This document shows positions 34,337 through 47,960 of a stretch of DNA of 64,000 nucleotides, in pieces. Source of the DNA: Malurus cyaneus samueli (lineage: Eukaryota > Chordata > Aves > Passeriformes > Maluridae); the NCBI GenBank assembly GCA_009741485.1, contig CM019214.1:57396640-57460639 (forward strand), given 5' to 3'. The notes below the pieces were generated by a model. It made no database searches, was not told where the DNA came from, and saw only the letters and a program-made list of their open reading frames with translations. Numbering within the stretch: position 1 is the first letter of the stretch; every line of letters starts with the position of its first letter. Position numbers and translations under genes: made by a program.

Positions 34337-37300
34337 TTTTTTTTTTTTTTTCCCCTCTCAGGGTTTTCTGTTTTCAGTGTAAATCTACACTTTCATGTCT
34401 TTGTCAAAAAACTTCAAGGGATTAAATATCCAAATTCAGTAGCTTTCTTGAGTTTTTGCTTTATCACCGTGCATTGCATCTTCCTTTCAACTCCGTTCTT
34501 GGCATTCACACCTGCATCCCATAGAAGAGCCATTTCTGCGTGTGCTGTTGTCTCATTAACAATAGCATGGATCCTGAGAGAAAACAATAAACCAGAGGCA
34601 ACTGCTTGGAGGAATGGTAAAAGGAAAATCTTCAGTGTAGTTGTCAGTCTCCTCTAGGAACCAAGATTGCCCATCAGGCTTCTCTGTAACACAGAACCCT
34701 TTTAGTTTAGGATATAGTTACTAGTGTAAAAGTAATGTATCGGCATGAAAAAAAAAAGTGATAGTAGGTGTAACTTAAAAATGTAATAGTTCTTTCTTCA
34801 GCACGCTAAAAATGCATTTGCACCCCAACTGCTGCAGTTCTGTGTGCAAGTTTTGATTCTTAGGAATCAAAATTAAATTATTGCTAGAGAATCTCTAAGA
34901 ATAATGTTTGTTACCCCTTATGTTTGCCCACTGAACATGTTCACGTAACAAGTCTGCAGTAACTTGCTCATTTGTAGTCTCCATTTCTAAACAAGACTGA
35001 TCCTAGAAATCAAGTGTCCTGCATTATCCATCTGCAGCAGAGCAGAAATTACCAAAATGTTTTACCAAGATTTTTCTGGACTATCCATTAATTTTCTTGG
35101 CACAATCTTGCTCGGGTCTGTTGGATAATTAAAACCTATTCTGTTTAACTGAGTTCAAATCAGTCTAGACTGATTAGTGCAGAAAGTTCATCAGGCACAT
35201 TTCTGCTATCTGACATCATCACCAATGCTTTCCATGCCATTGGGGATGATGAGTTCTTTTATGAATACACCAGCTTAATGAGATAATAGAAAAAAAAAAA
35301 GATTGTGGAGAAATATTTCTTTTCAAAATCTGCAAAACTTGTGATGGCCTCTTCTGAGAAACTGATGGAGCCTGGGAGTCCCCAGGAACTGACACACCCT
35401 GTGAAATCTTCTGTTGAACAGTACTTCCTCCCATAGGTTTTTTCTCCTGGACAGAACATCTATCACATTCTCTCTGTGCTCAGAATAGCTGTCAGACTGC
35501 TCTTCTTGCTCTGACACCACCTAAGAGTCTTTATGTCCAGCATAGTCATCCCTTCTAACTCGCTTAACCCCTAACATGGCCAGGTAAGGTGCCTGCTTGC
35601 TGTTTACTTGCACACAGTACCCCTTTTTCAATTTCATCTGGTTAATTGTTTTCCAGGAAAGCTGTAAGAGCAACTTAATTGCACTGAAGGTTTCTTCCTT
35701 TTCTTAGTATGCCTTACATGTAGAATCTGTTTCTAGAACTGTAAATTCTGGAAATGGTTAGGTGAAGCCCACACAAAATGAGTTTTTAAGTCTTGGGGTT
35801 TGCACTTCTGTTTGTTATTTTCTATATGTTTTTCTTATTTTTCTCTTCTTTTTTTCTTTTTCGTTTTTCTTTTTTTTTTTATTTTTTTTTTTCTGGTTTT
35901 GTGCTTTATGCAAGCACATGTATGATCCTAGATGAGGACTAGCACAGGTCAAAGACAACTTCTCTGTTCTGTACCTGTTTCTGATTGACCAAAACTGTTA
36001 ACAACGAGCTGGAGATAGTTATTGTTTGCCTTATTCTAATAATGAGACTTTTTACTTAAGATTAAAAAAGTTGTTAAAATTTCAGAGTTTTATGAAGAAT
36101 AAGACTGTTCTTATATTTCTTTGATATTTACTCCAGTGTGTATAACAAGTTCAATATGGCATAGAAGCCACAGACATTACTTCTTTCCTTTTTTTTTCTG
36201 CTGTGAGTACTTTGCTCAGTGAAACAGTTCTTCTGTTTAAAGATGACCTCGGTAACACTTTTTTGTTACCTGGGCTGAGCTAGACTATGCAAATGTTCTC
36301 TAGTTCCCTTTTTTTTTTGAGAGATCAGAATTATATTTTGCCTTCTAATCTAAGTTAAGGAACTAGAGAGAAAAATACAGGTCAGTTGCCTTTGATATAC
36401 AGATGATTGTCAGCTTTTCTCATGTTAATACCCAGTAATTTATGACATATCTTTTGCTGTATAATGTATAAGGCAAAATATATGATGGATTTAGACAAAA
36501 CAAAGAGAAAACTCTCATATCTGCCAACTTTTGTTCAGTCAGAGTATTATGTTATCTTTTATGGTTTAGGCTCTATTTTTGGACCATCTAGTCTACCAGT
36601 CAATTTAAGTTCATCTTTTAGATTTCAGTTGTTTTTACACCAAATCCAGATTTGAGGTTGAAGCTGTGTGACTGCTTCAATGCAGAGTACAGCTTGTTTG
36701 GTGCTTCCCTGTTAGCTTTGGTTTTCAAGCAGGTCTACCCAGGTAAGGAAGGAGAAGTCTGAGGAAGCAGATGTTTGTCTTAAAAGAACATTAATGAAAA
36801 TTCAGAAAAGGAAGTGAAGTGGCATCCTAAGGGGGAAGGAATCAACTGACTTAAAGCCTCAATACTTCTCTTTCTTTGTTGACACAGAATAGAAAAGTGG
36901 TGCAAACACTCTGGCAGCTGAAGTGACAGTGAATATTGTTTGCATGAGCCTGCCTTAGCCTATTATTGCTGCCTGTTATTGCCCATTATCCTGCATTTCA
37001 ACCTGTGTTGTGCCAAACTGGGTTTTTAATCAGGTGCACATTTCAACACCTGGCAGATTACTGCTGTCATACATCTGATAGCTCTGAAGCTTTGTGAACA
37101 GCATATCCCACAATTAATGCATTTAGCCAAAGATTAGGGGGCAAATTTCTATAACTGTCTCTAAAAACACACAGAAAGGGCACACACAAACATGTCACTG
37201 TGACTCAAAGGGATTACAGCTTTTCATTCAGTGCAACTTCATCTATGCACCATTTGGTGTGTTATGCTACATTTGTCAGGTAATTTCTCTTCCATGTAAT

Positions 37301-39240
37301 TTCTACTTGTTTTATAATTAAAAAATTAATTCAGTAGTTGAAAATTATATATATTTTAGACTTGTATTTTCATTGGACATTCTACTATTGAATCAACTTA
37401 GATATGCCCTCACTAACATCTGAAAAGTTTGTGGCTGCACCAATAAAAGTATTCATAAATTTCAGAAGAGTTTTCTTTGATGAGCTTATTTGCAAATTAA
37501 TTCATACCATGCACTTCAAGATCACAAGTCTATTACCATAAGTCTCGTATCTGAGATTCAAATATTTGGGTGCCGTAGCAGTTGGTGCTCATCTCTTTCT
37601 GCTTTACTTCAGAGGCAACAAAGCAGAATATCCCTCCCCTGTCACTAGTGGAAATCTCATTACATCTTTTCTGTACTTTCTGTTTTGACACTGCCTTTGC
37701 TGAGGCTGAGCACAGTTATTGTACTGCAGTTTGTTCTTGGAAGGCTTAGAATCCATAAGTTATCTTTTCACTTTATTCCCATCAGAAGAGCAAGAGAAGG
37801 ATTTGCAGTTCTCAGTAAGATGAGGTCCTTCTATGTCAAAATCATTATCTTCAGCTAACATTTCTTCTTTTCAGATTCTTTTCATAAATTGAAAGAAAAG
37901 TGGGGGCATAGAAAGATCAACAACTTTTGAAACAAGAAAATCAGAAAATAGAGAGTATTCATAGTTTCAGGCTTTATGCATTTCCCTGGGTGATAAATGG
38001 ATGTTCTCTACTTGTGCTTACTTTTGTTAATGAATATTTTAGGGCATATATTCATATATTGGATGGATACTTAATTTGAAGGAAACTATTATAATGGGAC
38101 TAGAGAGTCTATTCCTGCCTCTTACTCTGTGTCTTAAAACCTCCTTGAATGGAGTACTTACCAGTTTCTTTTAATTGAGGTTACCCAGAATTAAACTTCA
38201 AAAAAAACATATATATGAGGGTATGTGTCTTTATACAGTTATATAGAGCAGATAATTAAAATAAATACACATTTTGTCTTCCTCATTTTTAATCATCATT
38301 GTATGATTTATGTATCTCCTCTTGTTTAGTCAGCAGAAAATACAGATATTATAAACAGCAATAGTAGGTAAGATTTAACAAAATCCCCTTGCAAATTCCA
38401 GCCATATTCTTTTTACCCACAAGAAGCAATGTTCTGCAGATGGAGTTACCATAAAGCTGATACATATTAGTTGGAAATCTGAATGATTCTGTTTATCAGT
38501 AGTTTTAAGTCCAGCTGGGAAAGACAAAACAGAATTGTCTTGAATAAGAGACAGGAGTTAATTATTCCATTCAGCAATGCTTTAGCTGTAATACTACTAA
38601 TTGTATTTTTTTGTTCTGGAAAAAAGAGTATCTCCTAATATCTGTGCACGCTAATAGAGACTGTCCTCTTCGTGGCCTTTTTTTCTGTTTATATGCTACT
38701 TTTCTCCAATGCTGTGGTTTCCAGAGGGAGAAATGTGGTTTAATTTATTTTGGGCCAGAGTTGCAGCATGCTCTAATTAGTGATACATCCACTGTATTCA
38801 GTTTGTAGGCATTTTTTAGAGAAAGATCTAGAAAAATTCAAAATCAAAAAACAGTTAAAATAACAGCAGAGAATAGAGGTTTGTGAAACATTGCCCATAG
38901 GTGAAGTTTGAAAGCAATGTTTGTTTAGAATCAGTGTGCATTTAAATGAACAAGGACTGAGGTGAAGCATAATAAACGTCTTTGAGTATATAAAGTTGTT
39001 GTAAATAGGATGGTGATTGCTTTTTCTTTTAGTTTCATTTAATTTGCTAGGAGAAGTATGTAAGTTATATTTGAGGGAGAACTTTATAGTAAAGATGTGT
39101 AGGCACTGAAGCAGGCCACCCCTCTAAGCTAAACAATGCTCTTTCCTGGAGATTTTTAAAACAGGTTAAATACACATTTGTCAGTGATAATCTAGATTTA
39201 TTTTAAACTACCCAGTGCCAGAGGATTCACTCTAGTCCTG

Positions 39241-39281
39241 CTTTTTATGGTACCATAGCTAAATATGAGTACCATAAAAAG
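39241..39281. repeat. Perfect inverted repeat, 13-bp arms
   Basis: CTTTTTATGGTAC (39241-39253) pairs perfectly with GTACCATAAAAAG (39269-39281) across a 15-nt loop. Each arm contains a CArG-like TTTTTATGG. It is too short for a typical microRNA hairpin. Confidence 0.9.
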
Positions 39282-40797
39282 GGAAAGGGAATATTTGCTC
39301 TGGCCCATTCTGCAGCCTGTTCCTGGTGAACATCTTTATCTTGAAGAACTTGCCATGTTAGAGAATTGCAGGGAGTATGGATTATGTAGTGCATCCTGAC
39401 AATAATCCCTAATATAATATAATAATATGAGCATTTAACATGGATTTGCTTCAGAGACAGAGCTGCAGAATGGTTAACTAATGAAACTTAGTGAAACTTT
39501 GTCTGGTCTCTGTACTTCAGTGATGCAAGTATGCCATGTATCAGCCTCTGTGCATCCACTGCCCAATCTGATCTCCAGAATGGCAGAACAGCTGGTTTCC
39601 ATTCCCTGCTGCTGCTTTCTCCTATTCCAGCTGCTGCACTCAAATAACCTCCCTTCCCCAAGTGGGCTTCATATGGTTTGAAAGGGACTTAATGTACCTC
39701 AGTGCATAGGGAACTTCTGATGCATATTTTATCATGTTTCAGTTCTTTCTACAGGGAGCACTGCATGTATAACAGATGTTCCCTGACTACTACCCTTTCC
39801 TGAAGGTGACATGCCCTTTTTTGTGTTTCATCTCTAATGTATATAGAGCTGGTAATGCCTGCATGGTACTAAAATATACTGCTCCGTGGCTGTCCCTATG
39901 CTGCATGCCAAGCTATATTTAATTCCATCTGCTCCCCTCTGCAGCGTGAAATGGAGAAGAGCATATGCCCAGTACAACCAAGTCACCCTATGGCACAGAT
40001 AATACCCCTTTATTTAAGACAAGTATAGGTATTTTTTTAAATTTAGGACCCTGTTTCTGGCTTCTTCGTACATAAATTGTTTAATATAAATTAGTGAGGA
40101 TGTTCATGTAATTCCGTATTAAAAAATGCAGTCTTTTATTTATTTTTTACTATTATTTATGCAATATTATTAATATTGAATCTGTATATGTAATATGTGT
40201 GTGTCTATGTGTGTCCACATTCATATTCATAAATATGAAAATAAGACATCATTAACTGATATCCCTGAAAACCTAATTTTGTAATCTATATAAATCTATA
40301 TCTTAGCAGTATAACACATTTAATGTTTTGAAACATTTTATGCTTGCTTGTTTTAAAACTGCATCTGTGAGAACAATTCACAAATCCGTTTACACAACAC
40401 ATTCAATTTTCATCATAAAACTTCTTTTGGGAAGAACAATTCTGAGACAAAAGCTGTCAGATTAAAATAGAGTATATAACTGAAAAGTGCTCTTTAAAAA
40501 TGAAGTTTTTTAATATCTATTTAATAATGTATAGCAATATCTGACCCAATTTTGATTTGAACAAATGAATGCAGTTCTTATATAAAAAATGCAGTTTAGG
40601 TTGCTCATTGACAAGATCTCTAGGCAGCTACAGATCCCAAAAAACCTTTCAAGGTCCAAAGCAAACATAAAAAGAAAATAGGAACAGAAACGGAACTGTG
40701 TCTGTTCTGACCCTGTGGAGAGACTTTTGCAGCACATCTGTAATCTTCATGGCCCAGGGAAGTGTGTATTGGATCTGTGTTTGTGCTGCTGAATCCG

Positions 40798-40837
40798 AGT
40801 ATTTCCACACTTTGTGGAGTATTCCTACACTTTATGG
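40798..40837. repeat. Imperfect 20-bp tandem duplication
   Basis: Two adjacent 20-bp units (AGTATTTCCACACTTTGTGG and AGTATTCCTACACTTTATGG) differ at three or four positions. Confidence 0.75.
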
Positions 40838-41639
40838 AATATATCTGCATTTCATGTCTGTGATAAGTTTTAACAAGTGATATTTTTTCAACATTGCTAG
40901 TTTGACTTGAAGCAGGAGTTCTGTCCCTTATCCTTATGGTATTTTGTTGTTGTAAGCAAAATTCACATAAATTGCTTCTTTTTGAGGGGAAGTACATGGA
41001 GTAGAGCAGGTTTGGAGAGCAAAAAGTGACAGAGAACACTGAAGCTACTGCTGTGAGGAACGCTTTAAACTCAGCTTAACTTGCCAGTGTGCTGTGGCTG
41101 CTTTTTTGCTTCTCAAGAGTATCAGGCTACATGAATAACCAGGGCAAATTGCTGAATTGGATCATGAAAATTATTTTAAAAAAGAAATTTTAAAAAAGTT
41201 AAATTGATACTGCATATCCTTAAATCACTGGAAATAACGCCCAATAACAAAACATTTTTTTCTTTGGCATTCATGTTTGCAATAAATAGGTAGTTTAGAC
41301 TTTCAAAATAAAGCTTCTTTCATTTTTTTCTTTCTTATATTGATTGTGAAAATAGAATCCCACAAAGTTTTTAAGCCTAAGACATATAAAATTGTAATTT
41401 TTTCCTCTGGCTATCTTTTCTTTATACAAAAGCATTGATAATATCCATATTTTTGTTACATTTAGAGTCTGTTTATTCATTCTTCATTACTGTGTATTTT
41501 AATTAATTTATTTTTAATTTCATACATTTTATTTTCTGTGCATTCACATTTTTTTCTTAGCAAATAAAGAATACCAGACATATCTATGTTGCTAAATTCT
41601 GCTTTTTTGCAGAAGTTCATCAGGGTCAGCAGTTGTACC

Positions 41640-42140
41640 ACCTTGAACATTTTTGTTGCCTTGAAAGGCCAGTTTTTAATAAGACACAGACACGGTTAAG
41701 GGGATAAAAAGGGTTTTACCTCGGTATTTGGGATCCCAGGTGCACAACTTGATGGCAGAATGCACCCCCGTGTACAGCACGGGTACAAGTTTTATAGGTT
41801 TCAGGAATTAGCATACCTATCTAGGATTCCCCAATAAGAAACTTAACAAATGCAGTAATGTCCCCCTATTCTAATGAGCCCCCCCCCAGATGAGGCCAGA
41901 GCCCAGTTTACACAAGATGTTCTGGACAGAAGGCTTCACCCAAGGCTGGAGTCTTGGGTTTAAGATAGCACAGGGCACACTGACTCCTTCCTTGGGATGT
42001 TTAGTCTCTCTGCCCAGCAAAACGCCTAAACTAAGCTGGAATATCAGGCTTCAGGAATTACAAGCATGTGGGCTAAGGGGTACAGGGGATGCATAGAGGG
42101 TACAGAAAGCGTAAAAAGGAAAAGCAAAAATCATCAGGCA
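41640..42140 (-). mobile_element. Retroviral LTR-like element, probably solo
   Basis: About 500 bp of higher-GC sequence in AT-rich intron. Read on the minus strand it has the order of an LTR. A TATAAA (plus 41791-41796) is followed about 10 bp downstream by a 6-bp-stem hairpin (CCCGTG / CACGGG, plus 41767-41783), then an ATTAAA polyadenylation signal (plus 41675-41680) about 110 bp from the TATA. No gag, pol or env reading frames flank it. Edges are approximate. CATCAGG occurs at both sides (41618-41624 and 42132-42138) but does not fit with TG...CA ends, so I do not call it a target-site duplication. The family is not identified. Confidence 0.5.
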
Positions 42141-45100
42141 TCATTCTTACTCAATAAAGTATGCTTTTTCTTTTTTTTTTTTTCCTTTTGGTTATAAATC
42201 TACGTAATATAACTTTGTATTTTTTTATCCACGTATTAAGTAATATAATTCTTTTGTATAAGCCTTTGTCATTTAAAAAAATAAAACATTTCCTCAAAAT
42301 ATAGATGATATCTTTAATTTAGATTTGTGAACAGAGTACTCTGGAAAATAGAAAAAAAAAAAGTGAGTTTAAGACAGCTAAAAATATTCTTGAAAGCCTT
42401 AATGAAATCTGGGATATTCAAATCAATGGCATCTTCATTTACACTGAATTTTACATTTCCAAAATAGATTCAAGACTAAGGCTTGGGTTTTGTCCTAGAT
42501 ATTTAGTCCTTTATAAGTACAACAAGCTGGAAAGACCTGAGGTTTTTCTTAGTGTAAAAAGAAAAGGGAAAGAAAGCTTCCCAAACCTCTACATTTTCAA
42601 TCCTGTTGAATGAAAGAACAGCCAGAAATTCTCAGAAACCTTATCTGTATCATTTCACCTACTATCTCACCTATATCTGAGCTAGTTACCCTAATTTTCT
42701 ACAGTTAATTAGTTGATGAGGTCTCTCCTCTGCTGAGGAGAGTGAGGTGCTTCTAGAGTATGATTCCTTTGACTTGTTAAACATGAATCACATTCTCTTT
42801 ACTGCCAGTAAAAGATGACTAACTGAGATAAACTTAAACAATTGTACATACCTAAACCGAGGAAAGATGAGTTTCAACTCAGGTTTTGAGGGAATGAGCT
42901 TTTTGCACAATGACCGGTGTTTATTACAAGTTTTGAGCTTCTGCATTTCTCATTTGTGTAATAGATGTTAACGGTTCCAGCCCAAGTTCATTCTGGAGAT
43001 ATCATGTATTTTTTCAGCAAATCTTCCCCATTTCATCAGTTATGCTGTAGAGGTGGTGAATCTTTCTTCCATTTCTGTTTGCATTGCTGTTGTTCCCTCT
43101 TCCACGTATTTGAAGATGGGCAGTGTTTCTTCCATCACTAAATTGGGTGCCTGTGTAGAGTGCATAATTTTATTTATGCTTTGCTTAAATATCTATCTAC
43201 TTGGCTTTTGATTTGAATTCCTATGACCAAATTGTTAGTGCCGGAAGCAATAGAGTATAGTGTGTTGGAGGTTTAAAATTAAAATCTGAGATCAACCTTC
43301 TAAAAAGCTCTATGTGCTGAAATGCTTTGCTGAAATGACTCACAAGAAAGAAAGTCATGGTCCTGGATTATATGGACTTCTTAAAACCAAAATAAATTAA
43401 CATACTTATCTATGGCTGGATCTATTTTAAGTTAATTTAATATCAAGGGATGAATAAAAATATTAATTTAAGGATTAATCTCTGTGTGAAATATCTGTAC
43501 CTTACATAATGTTAATCCTCAGTAAACTTTTATCATTTGGTGAATGGAAGTAATTGATGAACATGTTAAACCTAGCTCCTTATAACATCTGAAACAGTTC
43601 TTGTATGTTCATTAAATAGCAGTGCACTCTGGAATAGCTGTTAATCCCTGGCAAATACATTTAAGAATCAACTGGCATTTCATAAACATACAGTAGCAAT
43701 CCATTAAATCTAAGTAAATATTTGTTTAAGATACTTCATGTCTGTCCCATTTTATCACATCCACTGTGGGGTGTGCCATTCTGATGGCAAGATGAGGTTT
43801 ATCTGTGTGAGTACACCTGCCACTCTGCTCAAATCCATCACCAGAGCTGGCTGCTGGAGGTGATGCACATGCTGGCACAAAGAGGTCTCCTTCTAACCTT
43901 TTTGCACTCTGTCCCTGAAAGAGACAAACTAGACTAAATATATATTCATATAACTACATGAATGTCAGTGTTTCCTGCCAAATAGCTATGAGAACTGAGG
44001 TTGTCATTTTTTTTCACACTTCTAGATGACAGAGTTTTGCCAGCAATGCTTCACAATATAGATCTGGTCTCACAAGTTGCTATTCAGCATCAGTGTTATT
44101 GACAGAGAACATAGTCTGCTTTCTTGCAAAGCTCACACAGAGGAAGATTGAAATGTGTTTTTGGCAAACTGAACAGGGTTGTCACACACCTTCTCATCTA
44201 CAGATTAACCCTCATAACAGCTATTTAACTCTGTAAGTGCCCCTCAGAACTCTCTCAGAAAGTAAATCTTCTATATTGCACATCACTCAAATACTTTTGA
44301 CTGTCTTCTGCTTTTGGTTTGTGATTTCATCTTTGTTAGCTGACAAATAGTGGACTAACCATACTATCTGAATTTTTTCCTCTCTCTCTCAAGGTAGTCC
44401 ATTTAGCTTGGGAAATTCGAGTACTTACCCACAATAAAATATTTGTCTGGGTTTTTTCTTTTAAAATATATTTTACTGCTTTTACAGAGGACGAGAAAAC
44501 AGAGATGATGTTTATAAAACAAACGATCCCACTCATTTTAAAAAGTTGATTTTTTTGTGAACATATGTAGACAATTTTTCATGGCTACAAATTGGTATTT
44601 CAGAAATTATAGGAAATGCAATTTAGATTAAGGTCCTATTATAATAATTTATGTTTTACTATTCACAGCTAAATTTCTAGTTCACAAAATGTTCTATATT
44701 CACCTGTTTTGCAGAATAGGAAAGCAGAAGTGCTTATACTGAAAACACTGTCAGAATTTCTTCAATTTACATCTTTACAAAGCTTTTAAATCTCTACACC
44801 TTGCCTTGTATCAATAGAGCTAATATGAGCCAGTTGAATCTCTTAATATTCTTTCTGATTTGTGCTTTAGAACCCTCAACTTTTTGAAAGTTAAGTAAGT
44901 TTTTTTTGTTTATTATCATCAGAAAATTAACATTTTAATATTAAATATAAGAAATCTAAGAAATATAAGAATTCAATTTTATAATTATTCTATTGCAGAA
45001 AAAAAGCAGAACAGATTTTGGAAAGGAAGAATTTTGAGCTTAAAACAATAACTTAGTAATAATAGTGGACATATAAAAAATTATTGAAAAGGTAGGAAAA

Positions 45101-46029
45101 ATTTCTATTGGACATATGAAATATTTAACTGTATACTTTCTGTGACTTCTTATAATTCTGGTCCCATCTTTCTTTCTATCTCACCATTCCAGCACTAAAT
45201 TCCTGTAAAATGTATCTTGTCTGTAGCAGTAATGCTGGTAGCCACATATGCATCTGATTTTATGAAACTAAATTCTTAAAAAGGAATTCTTTTAATTTAT
45301 TTTGGTGCAGATAATTTAATATCTTTTATTAAACTGACTGAAGATAGTACTTAAAAATAGCTCCCTGACATTCAGAATAATGGATATGAAAGCAAGAGTA
45401 ATAAAAATTGCTGGGAAGGTGCAGTGCAAGCACTGATTCAGCAGCTACCACACTGATTTAAACATTTTCTTTGGTACGTAAGATATTAATCTGTAGGGGT
45501 TTAGAAGCATATGAAAACAACCCTGGCTAGTAAGGGTTGAGATGTGGAGCTCACATGTGAAGTAACAAACTACAACTCATCACACAGTCTAGGGCAAGTG
45601 TACTGTGTGTATGCCCTTCACTTAGAGCTCCTGAAGGTAATTCAATCATCCACCCAAATGCAACATCTGAGTCACCTTGTGGAATTTCCTGTTACTCCTC
45701 CTTTCACAAAAGCTTCAGGATAATTACAGCCCTGTGCAATTAAGAGTCTAAAGAAAAGAATTCGAGAAAATTAAAAAAAGGACATTTTTCATCACATCTG
45801 TGAGGATTTTTGTTCCATGGTTTCGTGTAGTTGTGTTAGGGACCCTTAGCTTCAGTAATGTCCTGGACAACAATCTCTGCAACTTAGTTTGGTATGTGTA
45901 CAAAAACACTGCTTTTGATTGAAACCTGCTACCTGATAATTTCACTGGCACTGCCTCATTCTTGCTTCAGGTGAAACAATAAATAATTGTTTCCTATTAG
46001 TCTTGTTAGTGACAATCATGATTCAAAAA

Positions 46030-46718
46030 TCTTTTCATATTTTCCCTTTGTTGTGTTTTCTTCAAACTGAAAAATCTTAGACTATTTAATCTCTTCTCTT
46101 ATGAAACAAGCCTTTTCATAACTTTGATCATCTTTGCTGCTCTTTTTTGTCTTTTCAGTTCTATTATATTCTTTTGAACATGGCATGAGCAGAACTGAAT
46201 ACAGAAGTCTAGACACAGCAGCTATGGATTAAAAGAGTAATGTTTTGTGGTTTAATCTATATTCTTTTCCAAGATATCTTCTTATTCTAAATGCTCTCTT
46301 GATGAACTTTGAGCTAACATCTTCATTTAATGTCCAGACTAATACAGAGACCAGTTTGAGAGTCCTTTGCTTGTGTTTTGAGAGTTGTTATTGTTTTCCA
46401 TCATGTATATAACCTGCGTTTGTTGACTCTGAATCTCATGAGCCATTTTAGTCATTCAATGGCATGACATCTATGTGCAGCTCTTCCCAGTCTCAGATTT
46501 TGTTACTCATATTTGTTTGATTCCAAAGCTAATTTAAGTGACAGTGTTACAATGCTCCAATTTCATATTTGGATTCCATATGGTCTGCTGATTTGTTAGG
46601 AGTCATTTTACCCTATTAATCTTGTCGTTCCAGGCAGTTTTAATGACTCATTTCTATCCCCAAAATATCTGCATTGTGGGAATCTTCCTGGAGTGCTTTC
46701 CAAAATTCTTTTTTTTCT

Positions 46719-46750
<32 letters not shown>

Positions 46751-47960
46751 TTTTGAGGAGTGGGTATTGTGACCTTATCTCCTTTCAGTGCTCTGTGTAT
46801 GTTGATTCTCTGTCAGCCTTACTGATCCACCCATCCTCTGGCAGACTTTAATTTTTTTTTTAATTTTTGGTAAAATATTCTCCTTCATTTCTGTGTCATG
46901 GACAAATGGTCTTTAAAACCTTTTCCATACTTCCCGACAATATTGTAACATTTTATTTGTTGGACTTCATGCTTTTTTCTTTTCCTAATTTCCTCAGAAT
47001 TTTGACATCTTTTTAAGAGTATCTTTTTACTCCTAATGGCCTCCTTTAGTCTGCTGTTTCACCACGCTCACTATTTTTCTGTCCTTTAAAAGCGTTTTTG
47101 ATAAGTGGTATACAGTTTCTCTGAACTCCTAATATAGTATCTTTAGACAGTCTGTCATGCTATCTGCAAGCATTTAGTCTTTTAGTTGTCCTTTTCAATT
47201 TCCTTTCAAAAAGCTTTGCCGTGTTCAGGTAGTTCCTTTTTTTTTAAGTTAAATGATACTGTAGCTTTTTTTTTTTTTTTTTTTTCAACTTTGCTTTTTC
47301 TCTTTTCTATAGACATTAAATTTGAGGGCTTCGTGGCCAGCATTGCAGCGTAACTTGTAGGTTCTTTTTTCCACATGGCCTGCTGAATGCTAAAAAATAA
47401 ATCAAATAATCATTGTTTGTCCTCGCTTGAGGATTTTTGTGAGCTCTTTGACTAGTAGCTGTAAGTGCAATGTTCTCCATTCCTATATAATTTGTATCTT
47501 GGAATTATAAATACACTGGACTCCACTGGCTGTTTCTTCCTATTGCTTTTGTGAGGCATCTGTTACATCACATTCCTCACTTAGAACCAGCTGCTGGAGT
47601 TCTTATATTTTAGACTTTTAAAAAGTGTGGAATGAGATAAATACTTGATTTTGGTCTGGCTACCAATTCTTATGTGCCCTGTTCAATTAGGATTTTATTT
47701 GCTGACATTTTTCTTTCTGTTTCCCTCTCTGAATACTGTCAACTTTTACTTTACTTCTTTTTTCCTTTTTCAGTTTACAGTTTGTAAGTTCACTCTAACT
47801 GACAAGTTATCTGAGATTACATGCTTTTCTATACCTGTCACTTGTCTTCAATCAAGAAAAACATTATCACAGCCAATTGAAATGCCACCAGCCTTTTTCT
47901 TGTTTTCTGTTTTGCATAATGCCTACTCTTCTTGGATGTGTTCCATTCATTGAAAACATT
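46030..47960 (-). mobile_element. Old, heavily decayed CR1-type LINE, antisense
   Basis: Scattered blocks match, as I recall them, the reverse complement of old amniote CR1 ORF2. One is GATCATCTTTGCTGCTCTTTTT with AGTTCTATTATATTCTTTT and GAGCAGAACTGAATACAG (46118-46203). Another is AATCTCATGAGCCATTTTAG and GCAGCTCTTCCCAGTCT (near 46430-46495). A third is CTTTTTACTCCTAATGGCCTCC with TTTAGTCTGCTGTTTCACCACG (near 47023-47067). The blocks appear in the right order, with insertions and T tracts between. No frame survives. The right edge is uncertain; weak similarity may continue to about 48450. This element is far more diverged than the other CR1 copies here. Confidence 0.65.
46709..46754. repeat. 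T-rich tract (46 nt, two C interruptions)
   Basis: Three T runs of 8, 13 and 23 are separated by single C. It sits inside the old CR1 region, probably from expansion of a short T run. Confidence 0.95.

Noticed and set aside
39241..39281. Possible microRNA precursor
   Set aside because: A 13-bp stem with a 15-nt loop is too short for a Drosha substrate, and flanks do not extend the pairing.
40620..41039. 139-codon minus-strand ORF in intron 3
   Set aside because: No recognisable protein features; overlaps an imperfect tandem repeat and is most simply chance.
41890..42096. 68-codon ORF
   Set aside because: Falls within the LTR-like element on the strand opposite to its transcription.
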